Source of the DNA: Cryptomeria japonica
Taxonomy: Eukaryota; Streptophyta; Pinopsida; Cupressales; Cupressaceae
NCBI RefSeq assembly: GCF_030272615.1
Contig: NC_081405.1
Span: forward strand, 314,422,235-314,486,234
Reading direction: 5' to 3'
Length of the DNA: 64,000 bases
The translations under genes were made by a program, and so were the position numbers. Below, piece by piece: positions 33,550 through 45,108 of the stretch; the first letter of the stretch is position 1; each line of letters opens with the position of its first letter. The notes under the pieces were generated by a model. The model saw nothing but the letters and a program-made list of their open reading frames with translations, made no database searches and had not been told where the DNA came from.

Positions 33550-34660
33550 GATAACTCTGGTGATGAAGATGATGAAGCTCAGTCAGACATTGAACCAGAG
33601 GAAGCATCCAAGAAGGGTCCCAACCGGTATGTACAATTGCATCACCCAGAAGAGAAAATTTGGGGAAATAAGAGTGATGGTGTACAGACTAGAAGAAGAC
33701 TTTCTTAGAATGATTAACAAGTTAACCTCTGCCTCATGATTGAAGTTGAACCCAAAGCATTCAATGAGGCAAGCAAAAGACAAGAATGGATGGATTCCAT
33801 GGAAGACGAACTGCAATAGATTAAGAATAACAAGACTTGGGAATTAGTCCCTAGACCGGAAGACAAGAACGTCATTGGCACTAAATGGGTCTACTGGAAC
33901 AAGATGAATGAAGAAGGTAAGATTGTTAGGCATAAAGCTAGACTAGTGTGCAAAGGATACTCTCAGGTAGAGGGGATTGACTTTGAAGAAACATTTGCAC
34001 CGGTAGATATATTAGAAGCAATTAGGATGTTTCTAGCCTACTCTTCCTACAAGAGCTATAAATTATACCAAATGGATGTAAAATATGCCTTTCTAAATGG
34101 AAATTTGGATGAAGAAGTATACATGGAGCAACTAGAAGGGATTTTGCTACATGATGATGAGACATGTGTGTTCCATTGAAGAAGGCCTTGTATGGTCTAA
34201 AGAAAGCTCCTAGAGAATGGTACTCAAGACTAGATCAGTATCTGAAGGAGAAGAGATTCAAAACGGGAAGTGTTGATAGCAATTTGTACATAAAGAAACA
34301 TGTGAACCACATGATCATTGTAGTTGTGTATGTAGATGACATCATCTTTGGAGGCAACAAGGACACCCTCTACAAAGAATTTTCTGATTAGATGCAATCA
34401 AAATTTGAGATGTCAATGCTTGGTGAATTGACTTACTTCCTTGGTTTGCAAATATTGACGCAAGATAAAGTAATCTTTATCTCACAAATCAAGTATGCAA
34501 AGGAGATGTTGAATAAATTCCAACTGGAACATTGTAAAGTGGTAAGTACCCCCATGGTGACCGACAACAAATTAAGAAAGAATGATGAATCACTAGTGGT
34601 GGATCAGACTTTGTACAGATCCATGATAGGCAGTCTACTATACCTAATTGCTTGAAGATG
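33550..34660 (+). pseudogene. A reverse transcriptase
   Basis: Copia RT order: [20 protein letters not shown] (33,829), [32 protein letters not shown] with the first Asp (34,069), [16 protein letters not shown] (34,177, after a frameshift near 34,160) and VVVYVDDIIFGG, the YVDD active site (34,321). Then follows GLQILTQDKVIFISQIKYAKE. Stops at 33,818 (TAG for Gln), 34,391 and 34,656 interrupt it. Catalytic residues themselves are preserved. Confidence 0.92.
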
Positions 34661-35275
34661 AGATATAGTTCAAGCAGTATGCATGGTGGCCAGATTCCAA
34701 GCTGCACCAAAGTAGTCACATATGAATGTTGTTAGCAAAATTTTTAGGTATCTACAACGGACACTCAGCTACAGTTTGTGGTATCCTAACCAAGGATATT
34801 TTATCTTGGAAGCATACACTAATTCTGATTGGGAAGTTTGCATTGATGATCGAAAGAGCACAAGTGGTGGTGCATTCTTTCTAGGTGACCGGTTGGTCTC
34901 ATGGCACAACAAGAAGCAGGACTCAGTCTCTTTATCTATTGTTGAAGCTAAATACATTGTTGGTGCTACATGCTTCTCTTAGGTGCTTTGGATGAAGAAG
35001 AATCTCAAAGACATACAAGTGGACATCACTAGTCCTATTCTCATCTGGTGTGACAATTCGAGTGCAATCAACATAGCAAAGAATCCAGTCATGCATTCCA
35101 GAAAAAATCACATTGCTATCAAGTATCACTTTCTTAGAGAGAAGGTTGAAGGATAGGAGGTAAGGATGGATTATGTTCCTATTGGTGAACAAGTAGTAGA
35201 CATTTTCACGAAACCATTACTAGTAAGCACTTTTGAGTACCTCCGACATAAGTTGGGAGTTGTGTCATCTGTCTA
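34661..35275 (+). pseudogene. A RNase H
   Basis: The C-terminal copia RNase H: YTNSDWEVCIDDRKSTSGG, AFFLGDRLVSW (about 34,870), SIVEAKYIVGA with the catalytic Glu, IWCDNSSAINIAKNPVMHSR, KYHFLREKVE and VDIFTKPL. Stops at 34,979 (TAG for Gln) and about 35,155. The ORF ends at about 35,275 with TAG. The first catalytic Asp (NSDWE) remains. Confidence 0.9.
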
Positions 35276-35418
35276 GGAAAGTGTTATGTGGTTTAGGAGG
35301 AGCTGATAGTGATCAAAGAGGGAGTGCACAATACCCTTTGTCATTGTGTCAAAGGGGGAGAAATGTACCAGTATAGAGTCTCTTGAGAGAAGTTGACATC
35401 AATGCCAAAGGGGGAGAT
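35276..35418 (+). promoter_or_regulatory. A polypurine tracts before the 3' LTR
   Basis: The tract AAAGGGGGAGA at 35,407-35,417 directly abuts the 3' LTR and would prime plus-strand synthesis. A second, CAAAGGGGGAGAAA at about 35,349-35,362, lies about 60 bp upstream. The last piece also forms one arm of an inverted repeat with the LTR start (TTGACATCAATG at 35,393; CATTGATGTCAA at 35,444). Confidence 0.85.
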
Positions 35419-36973
35419 TGTTGGCATTTTGGCATTAAGTTGTCATTGATGTCAACCAGCATAATGGGTATTCACATGAGTGTGAGCAGATAAAATGAAG
35501 ACTTACTGGTAAGGCATACACTAGTCTGAAGGATAGTTGCTTGTTTCTGATGAAGAGGCAAAATGTTAAAGTTGTCACAAAACACTAGAGGTGAAGATTT
35601 GTTACCGGTATAGTGTGCACTACTGGTTAGAAGAAGATGAAGGCCTTAACATTAAAGATGTGTACCGATATGAGTTTGTTAAATGTTCAAGTTTGAACCG
35701 ACTATGTGTCAATGAGCAGAGTGATTGACCATGGTGATGCCATGTGGAGACGAGGTGGAAAATAGGTAGAGGTTGTAAAACCATCATCGACATGGTTGGT
35801 GAAATTGTCTGTTGATATAAATGAAACAAAAACAAATCATGGGATTGTAACGAACCATTTCAGCTCAAGGAAGAAACAATGACAGAGGAAGATCAGGGAT
35901 TAGTTGGCACCTAATTCAATGCAAAGGAAATCCAATTTAGGAAGACCTTGAAAAGGAAACAATTGATGAGTTTTATGAGTCTACAGATTTCAAGGCAGGA
36001 GATCTTGTTCAAGATTGCTATTTTCAACAAATATGCATTGGATAATGGAAACTATGTACAAATGAATCCTTAAAGGTCAAGTGATTGATCCAAGATAGGC
36101 TAGATCAGATCTCATGAAGATTGTGCTGGGAAAAGAAAACCCTAACCATCACGAAGTTTGAATTGCTTTCTGTGGTGGGAAATCACGGGATAAAAGAGGA
36201 GAGCTCGAGACAGAGATAGTCGATGCTGCGAAGAAGTGGAAGAGAAAAGAGAGAGTTAGAAAAAGAGAAGATTTTCTAGCCTTAGAAATAGTTCTAAGAA
36301 AGTTGCAGTGTATGTGAGCAAGCATACCGGTGAGAGGATTCTAACGGCATAACTATAGTTTTGCATTTGAGCCTAACCGACAAGGTGTGGCAGAGCACGC
36401 AGCATCCAAGTGTGACACAGTGTGTTGAGAGACTATGTGAGAGAGGAAGAGAAATATAACAAAGGCCGAGAATCAGAGAAAGTAATCTCACAATTGCTAG
36501 TGTGAGATTCAATGGAGGAGAAAAGATTGTCAACCGACAGTGAGTTGTTTGATCAAAGAGTTGCAAAATTCATTTGCAACAAGAAGCCTTAATTGTATTC
36601 AAATAGTATTTCGATATACATCTCTAAGGTGAAGCTTGGTGCAGGGGTTGGTTCTCCTTGGGTTGGTCCCGTAAAAGTACAAGGGTTGGTGCTCTAAATA
36701 TTTGTAATTCAATGTTTTACCTATGAGGTTGGATTGGAGCAGTACTCTCCAGTAGCTTTTCTCATCGAGGTTTTTCCCACATTGGGTTTTCCTCGTAAAT
36801 CTGGTGTTGAGAGTTACATTTGTGTGAATGATCCCTTTGGCTTCCTTTCTTTTTCTACCGGTTTGATTGTTTAGTGTTTAAGTGAACAACTAACATTCTA
36901 AAGTCTATTTGAAAGTCAAAAAGTTCAAGAACCACTGATTCACCCCGCTCTCAATGGTTCTCTGTGTTCAACA
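35419..36973 (+). repeat. 3' LTR of element A
   Basis: 1555 bp, TGTTGGCATTTTGGCATTAAG to CTGTGTTCAACA. It parallels the 5' LTR nearly end to end with scattered substitutions and small indels. The TATA-like GATATAAATG at 35,814-35,823 is shared. Confidence 0.92.
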
Positions 36974-37186
36974 CTATTTGCTAGAAGAGTACATAAAGGA
37001 CCGATAGGGAGTAATTATGAAGGAAAATAAGCTTTTAAATGTTTTGCATGTAATAAGATTGGTCATTTTTCATCTAGATGTCCTGAAAGGAATTCAAGAT
37101 TTGAAGAAAGAGTTAGAAGATCATTTAAGCCTAAGACTGGATATCAAAACAAGTATAAGTACAAGAAAAACAAAGACAAATCAAGG
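36974..37186 (+). pseudogene. H gag zinc-knuckle piece, between A and B
   Basis: Target copy CTATT, then H gag resumes: ARRVHKGPIGSNYEGK, a TAA, FKCFACNKIGHFSSRCPERN, where C-x2-C-x4-H-x4-C is fully conserved (37,036-37,083). A Lys/Tyr-rich tail (PKTGYQNKYKYKKNKDKS) runs to 37,186, where minus-strand B is inserted. The protease piece follows at 44,533. Confidence 0.9.
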
Positions 37187-38631
37187 TGATGAATAATGAT
37201 GAATGGTAAATACTCATCAGATACTAAGAGGGTAGGGGTGAATCAGTATAGACAAAAACTTCTTTAAAAACTTTAAACAACAAAGACTGCACTAACCGGT
37301 GAACAACATCACCGATCTAAATCAAGGCAATACCAATAAAACACAATGACTGTAAAAGTCATAAACTGGTAACACTTAGATCTTCACAAAACCTAATATC
37401 TCATTTCCACTTCACCCATATGCTTAAACAAGTAATACATCATAAATATAATGACCACTGGATCATCTTGCATTACCACTTAACAGAAAACACTAAAACA
37501 TCACATGAAATAGCATCACACATGACACACTTATTTTTCACATGGAAAACCAACTGGGAAAAACCACGGTGGGGATGAATACCCACAAGTTGTTCTTGAA
37601 CTATTTAGAAGTTCTCTCTATTAGGAGCCTAGTCTGGTTAACGACTTTACAATAGTTCTCTCTATTAGGAGCCTAGTCTGGTTAACGACTTTACAATAGG
37701 TTCTGCTAGGAACCGATCCTGCTATGGATCACCTGGTTAAGGGATGGCTAAATACTTGGTTAAAGGTTAAAACCCTGTTAAAGGTTACCTCGCAAGAGGA
37801 TTTGAAGAACTCAATGATTTTGAGTCACCCTATTAAAGGATTTACAAAAATCCTGTTAAAGCTACCTGATAAAGGGATTTTCCAACTATTGAAATGGTTA
37901 GAAGTCAATAGGTAATACACTAATCTGATAACAACACTTAATGCCAAGGTAGATCCACTTCAGTTCTTCTACATCTGCAATCACACTCTATAGATCTATA
38001 CTCACTGCTCTGGTCTGGCAAGAATCAAGTATCTCTTCACTTGGATACACACATAACATTTGCCAACAATCTCAAATGATAATCATCATCGACCTTATAG
38101 ACAATAATTAGGTTGGTAGCCAAAAATCTAAAACCCTAAGCATCTAGGTTAACAATATAGTCGGTCCAATCCTAACCATTCAAACACATTGCATAGAGTA
38201 AAATAGTCTTGAACAGATCTCAAGACGTTCTCCATCGCCCTTTCTTCACCACTTCTGGAAGCTGATAACCCATCATGTGCTCTCCACCATTTACTAAGAT
38301 TTTTCTCATTCCCGAGGTAGAAAGGATTTTGTCAGCCGAATCACACAGACTTGAAATGCATCAATCAGAAACCCTGAAGTTGAGACTACCAACCGGTAGT
38401 CATATCAAATGAAACCCCGATACAAACTTTCCATATACTGGTTCACATTCCAACATACCAGTTCACCTTTTCGCATATACCGGTTCATATCATCATACCG
38501 GTTCACTTCATACCATCATACTGGTTCTCTTGCTAGTTTTTTTACTTCAATATACTGGTTCATACTTCAACATATTGACAACAATGACAACATACACCAT
38601 CATGCCATCAAAATTTGCACATATGCCAACA
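37187..38631 (-). repeat. 3' LTR of element B (left copy)
   Basis: 1445 bp, TGATGAATAATGATGAATGG to ATATGCCAACA. It holds a 44-bp direct duplication (37,610-37,653 and 37,654-37,697; AGTTCTCTCTATTAGGAGCC start) that is single in the other LTR. Relative to that LTR it lacks a stretch of about 90-100 bp near 38,322. It is rich in CCGGT/ACTGGT. Confidence 0.9.
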
Positions 38632-38897
38632 ATCTCCCCCTTTTGCATTGATGGCAATATACACAGATATCTCTCCACTTCACATCTTCTCCCCAATCTC
38701 TTCCACATTATATGTCTTTAGTACTACAGATATCTTTTGTGCTTCACATCTTCTCCCCCTTTGACAACAATGCCAAAGTGGAGGCACAAACATCCATGTT
38801 CCAATATGCTGCTCCCCCTGTGGAGTAGCATCCTTCAACACATCAATCCTGAAAAGATTTGTCAATGCAATACATGACTGATGTGGAGCACATACCT

Positions 38898-39821
38898 TTA
38901 GTTCACCCGTTGAAGGGGCAACACCCCTAATTCACCTCTTAAATAGGTAAATGCAGCCTTCGATAGAGGCTTGGTGATAGCCTTCGATAGAGGCTTGGTG
39001 ATAGCCTTCGATAGAGGCTTGGTGAAAATGTCTGCTAACTGCTCCTTACTGGAAACATGTTCCAATACAACCTCTTTGTTGTGAACTTTCTCCCTAAAGA
39101 AATGATACTTGAGCTCGAAGTTCTTGGCTCTAGCATGCAATACCAAATTCTTGGAAATATTAATTGCACTTGTGTTGTCACAAAATATACTCACCTATTC
39201 AGATACAAGGACTTTGAAACCACTTAATACATGCTTCATCCAAATTGTTTGAGTGCAGTTCATAATTTTTGCTACATATTTTGCTTCTGCTGTGGACTGA
39301 GAGATACAACTCTTCTTTTTGCTCATCCATGAGACTAGTCTACCACCGAGAAAGAATGCACCATTGGTTGTTCTCTTCCAGTCATCCACATTACTAGCCC
39401 AATCAGCATCTGTAAACATTTTGAGATTGAAATCATTATTGTATGGATACCACAATCCATAATCTATAGTTCCCTTTAGATATCTAAGAATCCGCTTAAC
39501 TGCTACCAAGTGGGATTCTCTTGGATGTTTCTGAAAATGTGTAGCAATGCCCACTGCATGTGTTGTGTCTGGTCTACTGTGTACTACATAGTGTAACTTA
39601 CCAATCATTGATCGATATTCCTTCTCATTCACTAATGCTGAGTCATCTTCTTTTGACAATTTACAACCGGTCATCATAGGTGTACCAACCGGTTTGTTGT
39701 CTTCCATGTCAAAGGTCTTCAACACCTCTTTGACATACTTGGACTGAGTGATAAAGATACCATCTTTCATTTGTTGAATCTGTAGTCCAATGAAGAACTT
39801 AATCTCTCTGATTAGTGACAT
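38898..39821 (-). pseudogene. B late RT and RNase H
   Basis: The 208-codon frame (39,195-39,821) covers the RT end and RNase H: IGLQIQQMKDGIFITQSKYV, TDADWASNVDDWKRTT, FFLGGRLVSWMSKKK, STAEAKYVA with the Glu. A TAG at 39,192-39,194 then separates the final 98-codon frame (38,898-39,194): SIFCDNTSAINISKN, KYHFFREKV, LADIFTKPLSKA. The last segment contains an in-frame 24-bp triplicate. Only one or two stops break this region. Confidence 0.93.
38956..39027 (-). repeat. Three 24-bp in-frame repeats at the B pol end
   Basis: Units at 38,956-38,979, 38,980-39,003 and 39,004-39,027 are identical except for the last two bases of the third. On the minus strand they encode (TKPLSKAI) three times where one copy is normal for the IFTKPL end of copia RNase H. 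Identity suggests a recent replication-slippage event. Confidence 0.93.
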
Positions 39822-39827
39822 CTCAAA

Positions 39828-40600
39828 TTACTTCTTCATCTCATCTACAAATGCATGGCTCATCTTTTCATTTCCACCAAAAATTATGTCATCAACATAC
39901 ACTTCACAGATTAGAATCTGATCTCCTTCTGACTTCAAATAGATATTGCTATCTTCACTTGTTCTTTTAAATCCTATCTTCACAATATGGGAGTGTAAAT
40001 GTTCATACCATGCTCTAGGTGCTTTCTTCAAACCATATAAGGCTTTATGTAGCCTACACACCATATCACTATCTTATGATAGGGCAAACCCATCTAATTT
40101 CTCTATATACACTTCCTATTCAAGTATTCCATTCAGGAATGCAGATTTTACATCCATCTGATACACTTTGAATCCCTTAAATGCTGCAAATGCAAGTAGC
40201 ATTTGAACACCTTCCAATCTAGCTACTGGAGCAAAGGTTTCTCCATAGTCTTCTCCTTCTTCTTGAGAATATCCCTTACATACCAATCTTTCTTTGTTTC
40301 TTACCACTGTGCCATCTTCATTCAACTTGTTTCTAAAAACCCATTTGGTGCCAGTAACATTTTTATGCTCAGGTCTGGGTACCAAAGACCATGTACCATT
40401 CTTTTCTATTTGGTCAAGTTCCTCTTCCATAGCCTTAATCCAGTCTTCATCTTTGTGTGCCTCTTTAAATGTTTTGGGCTCAAATTTAGAAATCATGCAA
40501 GAATTTTCTCTTACCTTTCTTCTTGTAAGAATTCCTGCATCCTTATCTCCTATGATTTGCTTTGGATCATGATGTAGCTTTACATACCTAGGAATGATCT
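39828..40600 (-). pseudogene. B reverse transcriptase
   Basis: Part of the 328-codon frame (40,116-41,102) plus 39,828-40,064. Motifs: [51 protein letters not shown] (first Asp), LHKALYGLKKAPRAWYEHL and ICEVYVDDIIFGG (YVDD). Between the two frames there is a stop after GILE and another (TAA) after ALS before DMV. Catalytic residues are intact. Confidence 0.93.
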
Positions 40601-41501
40601 TGGTTGATTCCTCTTGCTTTTCCTCTTCATCCTCATCTTCATCTTCATCTACATCAACATCTACTGGTGTAGGAGCACTGTTACTTGTACTTGGTTGTTT
40701 TGCAACTGGTTCCCAGAAGGTTACAACCGGTTCATCTACCGCTTGCTCACTGTCAATTTCCTCAGGTTTCTTAGAGGTTTCATCAACTCTAACATTGATA
40801 CTTTCAACAATTGTCTGAGTCCTATTGTTAAAACACTTGAGAGCTTTTCTCTTGGTGGAATATCTTAGGAATATTCCCTCATCACATTTTGCATCAAACT
40901 TGCTATGGTATTCACTTCTCTTGATATAACACTCACTACCAAACACTCTAAAGTAGCTTAATACAGGAGTCTTACCAGTCCAATACTCATAAGGATTTTT
41001 ATCCTTACCTTTCTTGATGAGTACCCGATTCATAGTGTAGACTACAGTGCTCATTGCTTCTCTCCAAAAAGTGTGAGCAACCTTCCCTTGAATCGGCATC
41101 ATTCTGGCTACTTCAACTATAGTCCAGTTGTTCCTTTCTGCTAGGCCATTCTATTGCAGAGTCCAGGGGGTAGATAATTGCCTCTTGATGTCATTCTCTT
41201 CATAGTACTTATTGAACTCACTAGAAGTGAACTCACCTCCTTGGTCAGTTCTAAGGCATTTGATTCTCTTACCACTTTCCTTTTCAACTAGTTCTTTGAA
41301 GGCTTTAAACTTTCCAAAAGATTCAGACTTGTCTTTCAAGAATGTGACCCACATCATTCTTGAGCAATCATCAGTAAGAATAATAAAGTACCTATCTCCC
41401 TGAACACTCCTAGTTTTCATAGGACCACACAAATCAATATGCACAAGATCAAGTAAATTATCTGTTGTGAAAGATTTACCTTTGAAGGTTGAGGAAGACA
41501 T
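40601..41501 (-). pseudogene. B integrase
   Basis: Two long frames: LVHIDLCGPMKTRS with the first Asp, IKCLRTDQGGEFTSSEFN with the second Asp (41,151-41,501), a TAG after TLQ, then [10 protein letters not shown] with the Glu, [19 protein letters not shown] and ECYIKRSEY, with [16 protein letters not shown]. An acidic [15 protein letters not shown] stretch (about 40,612-40,665) reflects a CAT/CTT trinucleotide repeat. This joins element cDNA to host DNA; one stop is visible in the core. Confidence 0.92.
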
Positions 41502-41522
41502 TTTCCCCAGTTGACATTCTCT

Positions 41523-43000
41523 TCACAAAGGATTCTCCAGTTTGTTTAGCATAGACAATCCTCTAACTGCCTTGATCTTACTAGCCTTCACAATATTATC
41601 AAAATTTACATGGCAGTGTCTCCTATGCCATATCCAACTGTCATCAAACTTAGCCATTAGACATTGACTGATGTTTGTATTTAACTGAAATAAGTTACCT
41701 TTTGTCTGCATACTAGTGGCCATTAGTTCACCACTCTTTCCTTTAATTTTATATACTCCATCTTTGAATTCTAGAGTAAGTCCTTTATCATTCAGCTGAG
41801 CAACACTCAAAAGGTTATGCCTGAGACCTTCTACCCAATACACATTATCAACACTACTTTTTCAAATTAGAGAGATGGACCCTTCTACACCTCCATTATA
41901 TTCTTCCAGAGATAGAAACTTTCTCTGGTCACCGGTCATGTGGTGAGAATAACCACTATCAATAATCCACTCATTAGAATTATCAAAGCAGGAGACAAGA
42001 GCCTTCTTGTCTGACACATCTTCCTTAATGGATACAAACACTATGTCTTCACTTTCTTCATCTTCTGATTCATCATCAATGACACCTTCATTGACTACAA
42101 CAAGATAGTTTCTCCTATTTCCTCCTTTGAACTTTATGAACTTCTCTGGTTTGTCCTTATTATCACTATTGGGATAGTTTGCAACAATGTTCCCTATCCT
42201 ATTACAAGAAAAACATTTCAAAGGGAGCTTACCTCTGTATTTTCCAATTCCCTTAGGAAGTCTCTTGGCAAGAAGAGCTTCAAACTCCATCAGATCTCCT
42301 CATCATCCATATCTCTGCTTTGTTTAGGTTCATAGCTGGTACTATTTTCTTTTCCCTTTCTAGATAGTGCAGCAGATGCTCTAAAGGCTGAATCAGTCTT
42401 CTGAACACTACCATCATAACTGTTTAGCTCATATGAGGTCAACTTAGCAATAATAGAATCAAGGGATACCTTTGTCTTGTTAGTAGATCTCAACTCCTGA
42501 ATAGCGGAAACCCTTATTGCATAGACCGGTAATAAGGTTCTCAAAACTTTGCTAACAATGGTGGAATCATCCCTTGTACCTCCTGCACTCTTGATGTCTC
42601 CAACAATAGTTTTAATCCTTATCCCATATTGTTGAATGGTCTCTCCTTCAACCATCTGCATGTCTTCAAACTTTCCTCTAAGGCTTTCTTCCTTAGCTTG
42701 CTTCACATGCTCATCATCGCCATAGATAGACTCTAGAGTATCCCATACATCTTTGGGATTGTCTTTGTCTTGAACATATATAAACTCAATATCAGATAGA
42801 CTACTAATAAGAGCTTCCATGACTTGCCCATTCTCCCGAGCTTCTATTATTTGGTCATTGGTGAGAGTACCGGTAGGGATAACATAAGTATTCTCAACAT
42901 AGTTCTAGTGTTGAGAACCCATGCTTTTAATGTATATCTTCATTATGTCCTTCCATATCTTAAAGTTATCTCTATTGAACTTAGGACCTTCCCTCTTCAT
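41523..43000 (-). pseudogene. B gag, protease and pre-integrase
   Basis: Gag probably starts at the ATG complementary to 42,998-43,000 (MKREGPKFNRDNFKIW), with one TAG (at about 42,907) before ATG 42,820. Then come VWDTLESIYGDDEHVKQAKE, LRGKFEDMQM and YELNSYDG. The next frame overlaps by one base and carries a knuckle CFSCNRIGNIVANY in which His and the last Cys are replaced by Asn and Tyr. The protease reads WIIDSGYSHHMTG with Cys to Tyr. After a gap near 41,850 the pre-integrase follows: VEGLRHNLLSVAQLND, SWIWHRRHCHVNFDN. Confidence 0.92.
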
Positions 43001-43060
43001 CATTAGAATAGGATCTTTTCCTCAAGCAGTTAACCTTATAGCACAGAGGAACTAGAGGAT

Positions 43061-43072
43061 GCTCTGATACCA
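43061..43072 (-). other. Primer-binding site of B (tRNA-iMet type)
   Basis: GCTCTGATACCA on plus is the complement of TGGTATCAGAGC. It lies two bases from the 5' LTR start at 43,075 on the side of gag. Confidence 0.92.
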
Positions 43073-43074
43073 AT

Positions 43075-44532
43075 TGATGAATAATGATGAATAGTAAATA
43101 CTCAACAGATACTCAGAGGGGGAGGGTGAATCAGTATAGACAAAAATTTCTTTAACAACTTTAAACAACAAAGACTGCACTAATCGGTGAACAACATCAC
43201 TGATCTAAATCAAGGCAATACCGGTAAAACACAGTGACTGTAAAAGTCATAAACTGGTAACACTTAGATCTTCACAAAACCTAATATCTCATTTCCACTT
43301 CACCCATATGCTTAAACAAGTAATACATCAGAAATATAATGACCACTAGATCAGCTTGCATTACCGCTTAATAGAAAACACTAAAACATCACATGAAAAA
43401 GAATCACACATGACACACTTATTTTTCACGTGGAAACCCAACTGGGAAAAACTATGATGGGGATGAATACCCACAAGTTGTTTTTTGAACTCTTTAGAAG
43501 TTCACTCTATTAGGAGCCTAGTCTAGTTAAAGACTTTACAATAGGTTTTGCTAGGAACCAATCTTGCTAGGGATCACCCAATTAAGGGATGGCTAAAGAC
43601 CTGGTTAAAGGTTAAAACTCTGTTAAAGGTTACCTCACAAGAGGATTTGAAGAACACAATGATTTTTAGTCACCCTGTTAAAGCTACCTGGTAAAGGGAT
43701 TTTCCAACTGCTGAAATGGTTAGAAGTCAACAGGCAATACACTGATCTAATAACAACACTTAATGCCAAGGCAGATCCACTTTAGTTATTCTACATCTGT
43801 AATCACACTCTACATATCTCTACTTACTAGTCCGGTCTGGCAAGAATCAATTATCTCTTCACTTGGACACACACATAACATTTGCCAACAATCTCAAATG
43901 AGAATCATCATCGACCTTATAGACAAAAATTAGGTCAGTAGCCAAAAACCTAAAACCCTAAGCATCTAGGTTAACAATACAATCGGTCCAATCCTGACCC
44001 TTCAAACATATTGCATAGAGTAAAATAGTATTGAATAGATCTCAAGACATTCTCCATCATCCATTCTTCACCGCTTCTGGAAGCTGATAACCCATCACAT
44101 GCTCTCCACCATTTACTAAGATTTTTCTCATTCCCGAGGTAGATAGAATCAATCTTCTTCATACAAGATCCTCAAGGATATTCTTCACACGCATAAAGAT
44201 GATGTGGCAACATGATCTCATCTTCATTTCAATGCTAACTCATCATAGGATGTCATCAGTTGAATCGCATAGACTTGAAATGCATCAACCAGAAACTATG
44301 AAGCTGAGACTACCAACCAGTAGTCATATCAAATGAAACCCCGATACAAACTTTCCATATATCAGTTCACATTCCAACATACCAGTTCACCTTTTCGCAT
44401 ATAGTCGTTCATATCATCATACCGGTTCTCTTGCTAGTTTTCTTACTTCAATATATCGGTTCATACTTCAGCATATTGGCATCAATGACAACATACACCA
44501 TCATGTCATCAAACTCTGCACATATGCCAATA
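43075..44532 (-). repeat. 5' LTR of element B (right copy)
   Basis: 1458 bp, TGATGAATAATGATGAATAG to TATGCCAATA. It aligns with the left LTR except for the 44-bp duplication there and an extra stretch near 44,140-44,260 (AATCAATCTTCTTCATAC start) here. Its last bases CCAATA differ from the expected CCAACA. Confidence 0.9.
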
Positions 44533-45108
44533 GATGGTACATACTGGATGAGGAAGGCATTACTAATTCTGATGGTGAACCGACAGATGACTCTACTAGT
44601 GGTTCTGGCAATGGGAAGGAATGGGTGTTCCTAGCTATCAAGGAAGATGATCTGGCACTGGAAGAGAATATACCTGAAGAGAAGGCACTTGATGCTAAAA
44701 TTGAAGACAAAGATGAATGGGTAATTGATAGTGGTTGTTCACATCATAAGATTGGAGATAAAGGGAAGTTTCTATCTTTGCAAGAATTTGATGGTGGTCT
44801 AGTTAGATTTGTAGATGAAAAAGCATGTATGATCAAAGGAAAAGGAACTATATCATTGGATGGTAAGAATAATACTGACAATGTTTATTATGTTGAAGGT
44901 TTAAGGCATAATCATTACATAGACAAAAGTTAATATATTTCATTTGAACTTCAGTGAGAAGACATGTTTGATTACACAAATTGATTAGAGTTGGCTATGG
45001 CATAAAAGATCGTGTCATGTGAATTTGGATTGCATTGTGAAGATCAATTCAACTAAGGGAGTTAGGGATATACCTAAGATTATGAAGCCTTAAAATCTGG
45101 TATGTAAG
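44533..45108 (+). pseudogene. H protease and pre-integrase piece, between B and C
   Basis: Resumes H after B: DEEG, TNSDGEPTDDSTS, GKEWVFLAIKEDD, WVIDSGCSHHKIGDKGKF with the protease DSG (about 44,719), GKGTISLDGK and YYVEGLRHN. Then, after frame breaks, SWLWHKRSCHVN (about 44,992) and KGVRDIPK. It stops at CTGGTATGTAAG (45,097-45,108), where C is inserted. The DSG is intact. Confidence 0.9.

Larger units (their letters stand above)
28414..36973 (+). mobile_element. Copia element A with both LTRs, inserted in H gag
   Basis: LTRs at 28,414-29,980 and 35,419-36,973 have TG...CA ends. Perfect 5-bp target duplications CTATT lie at 28,409-28,413 and 36,974-36,978. Inside: primer site, gag, coiled-coil insert, extra zinc knuckles, protease, integrase, RT and RNase H in the copia order on the plus strand. 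Length is 8,560 bp. Numerous stops disable it, several of them TAG/TGA/TAA in place of Gln, Trp or Arg codons. It is complete in structure and the clearest whole unit of the nest. Confidence 0.95.
37187..44532 (-). mobile_element. Copia element B with both LTRs, inserted in H
   Basis: Minus-strand element: 3' LTR 37,187-38,631, 5' LTR 43,075-44,532, primer-binding site next to the latter, and a polypurine tract next to the former. Pol reads leftwards from gag (43,000) to RNase H (38,898) with long open frames (up to 328 codons) and few stops. It is the best preserved coding copy here. Flanking 5-mers are CAAGG and GATGG, matching at three of five positions. The 5' LTR now ends CCAATA, probably a mutated CCAACA. 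Confidence 0.92.

Noticed and set aside
40594-40868. Ser/Thr-rich ORFs opposite B integrase
   Set aside because: They are antisense readings of the CAT/CTT acidic stretch of B.
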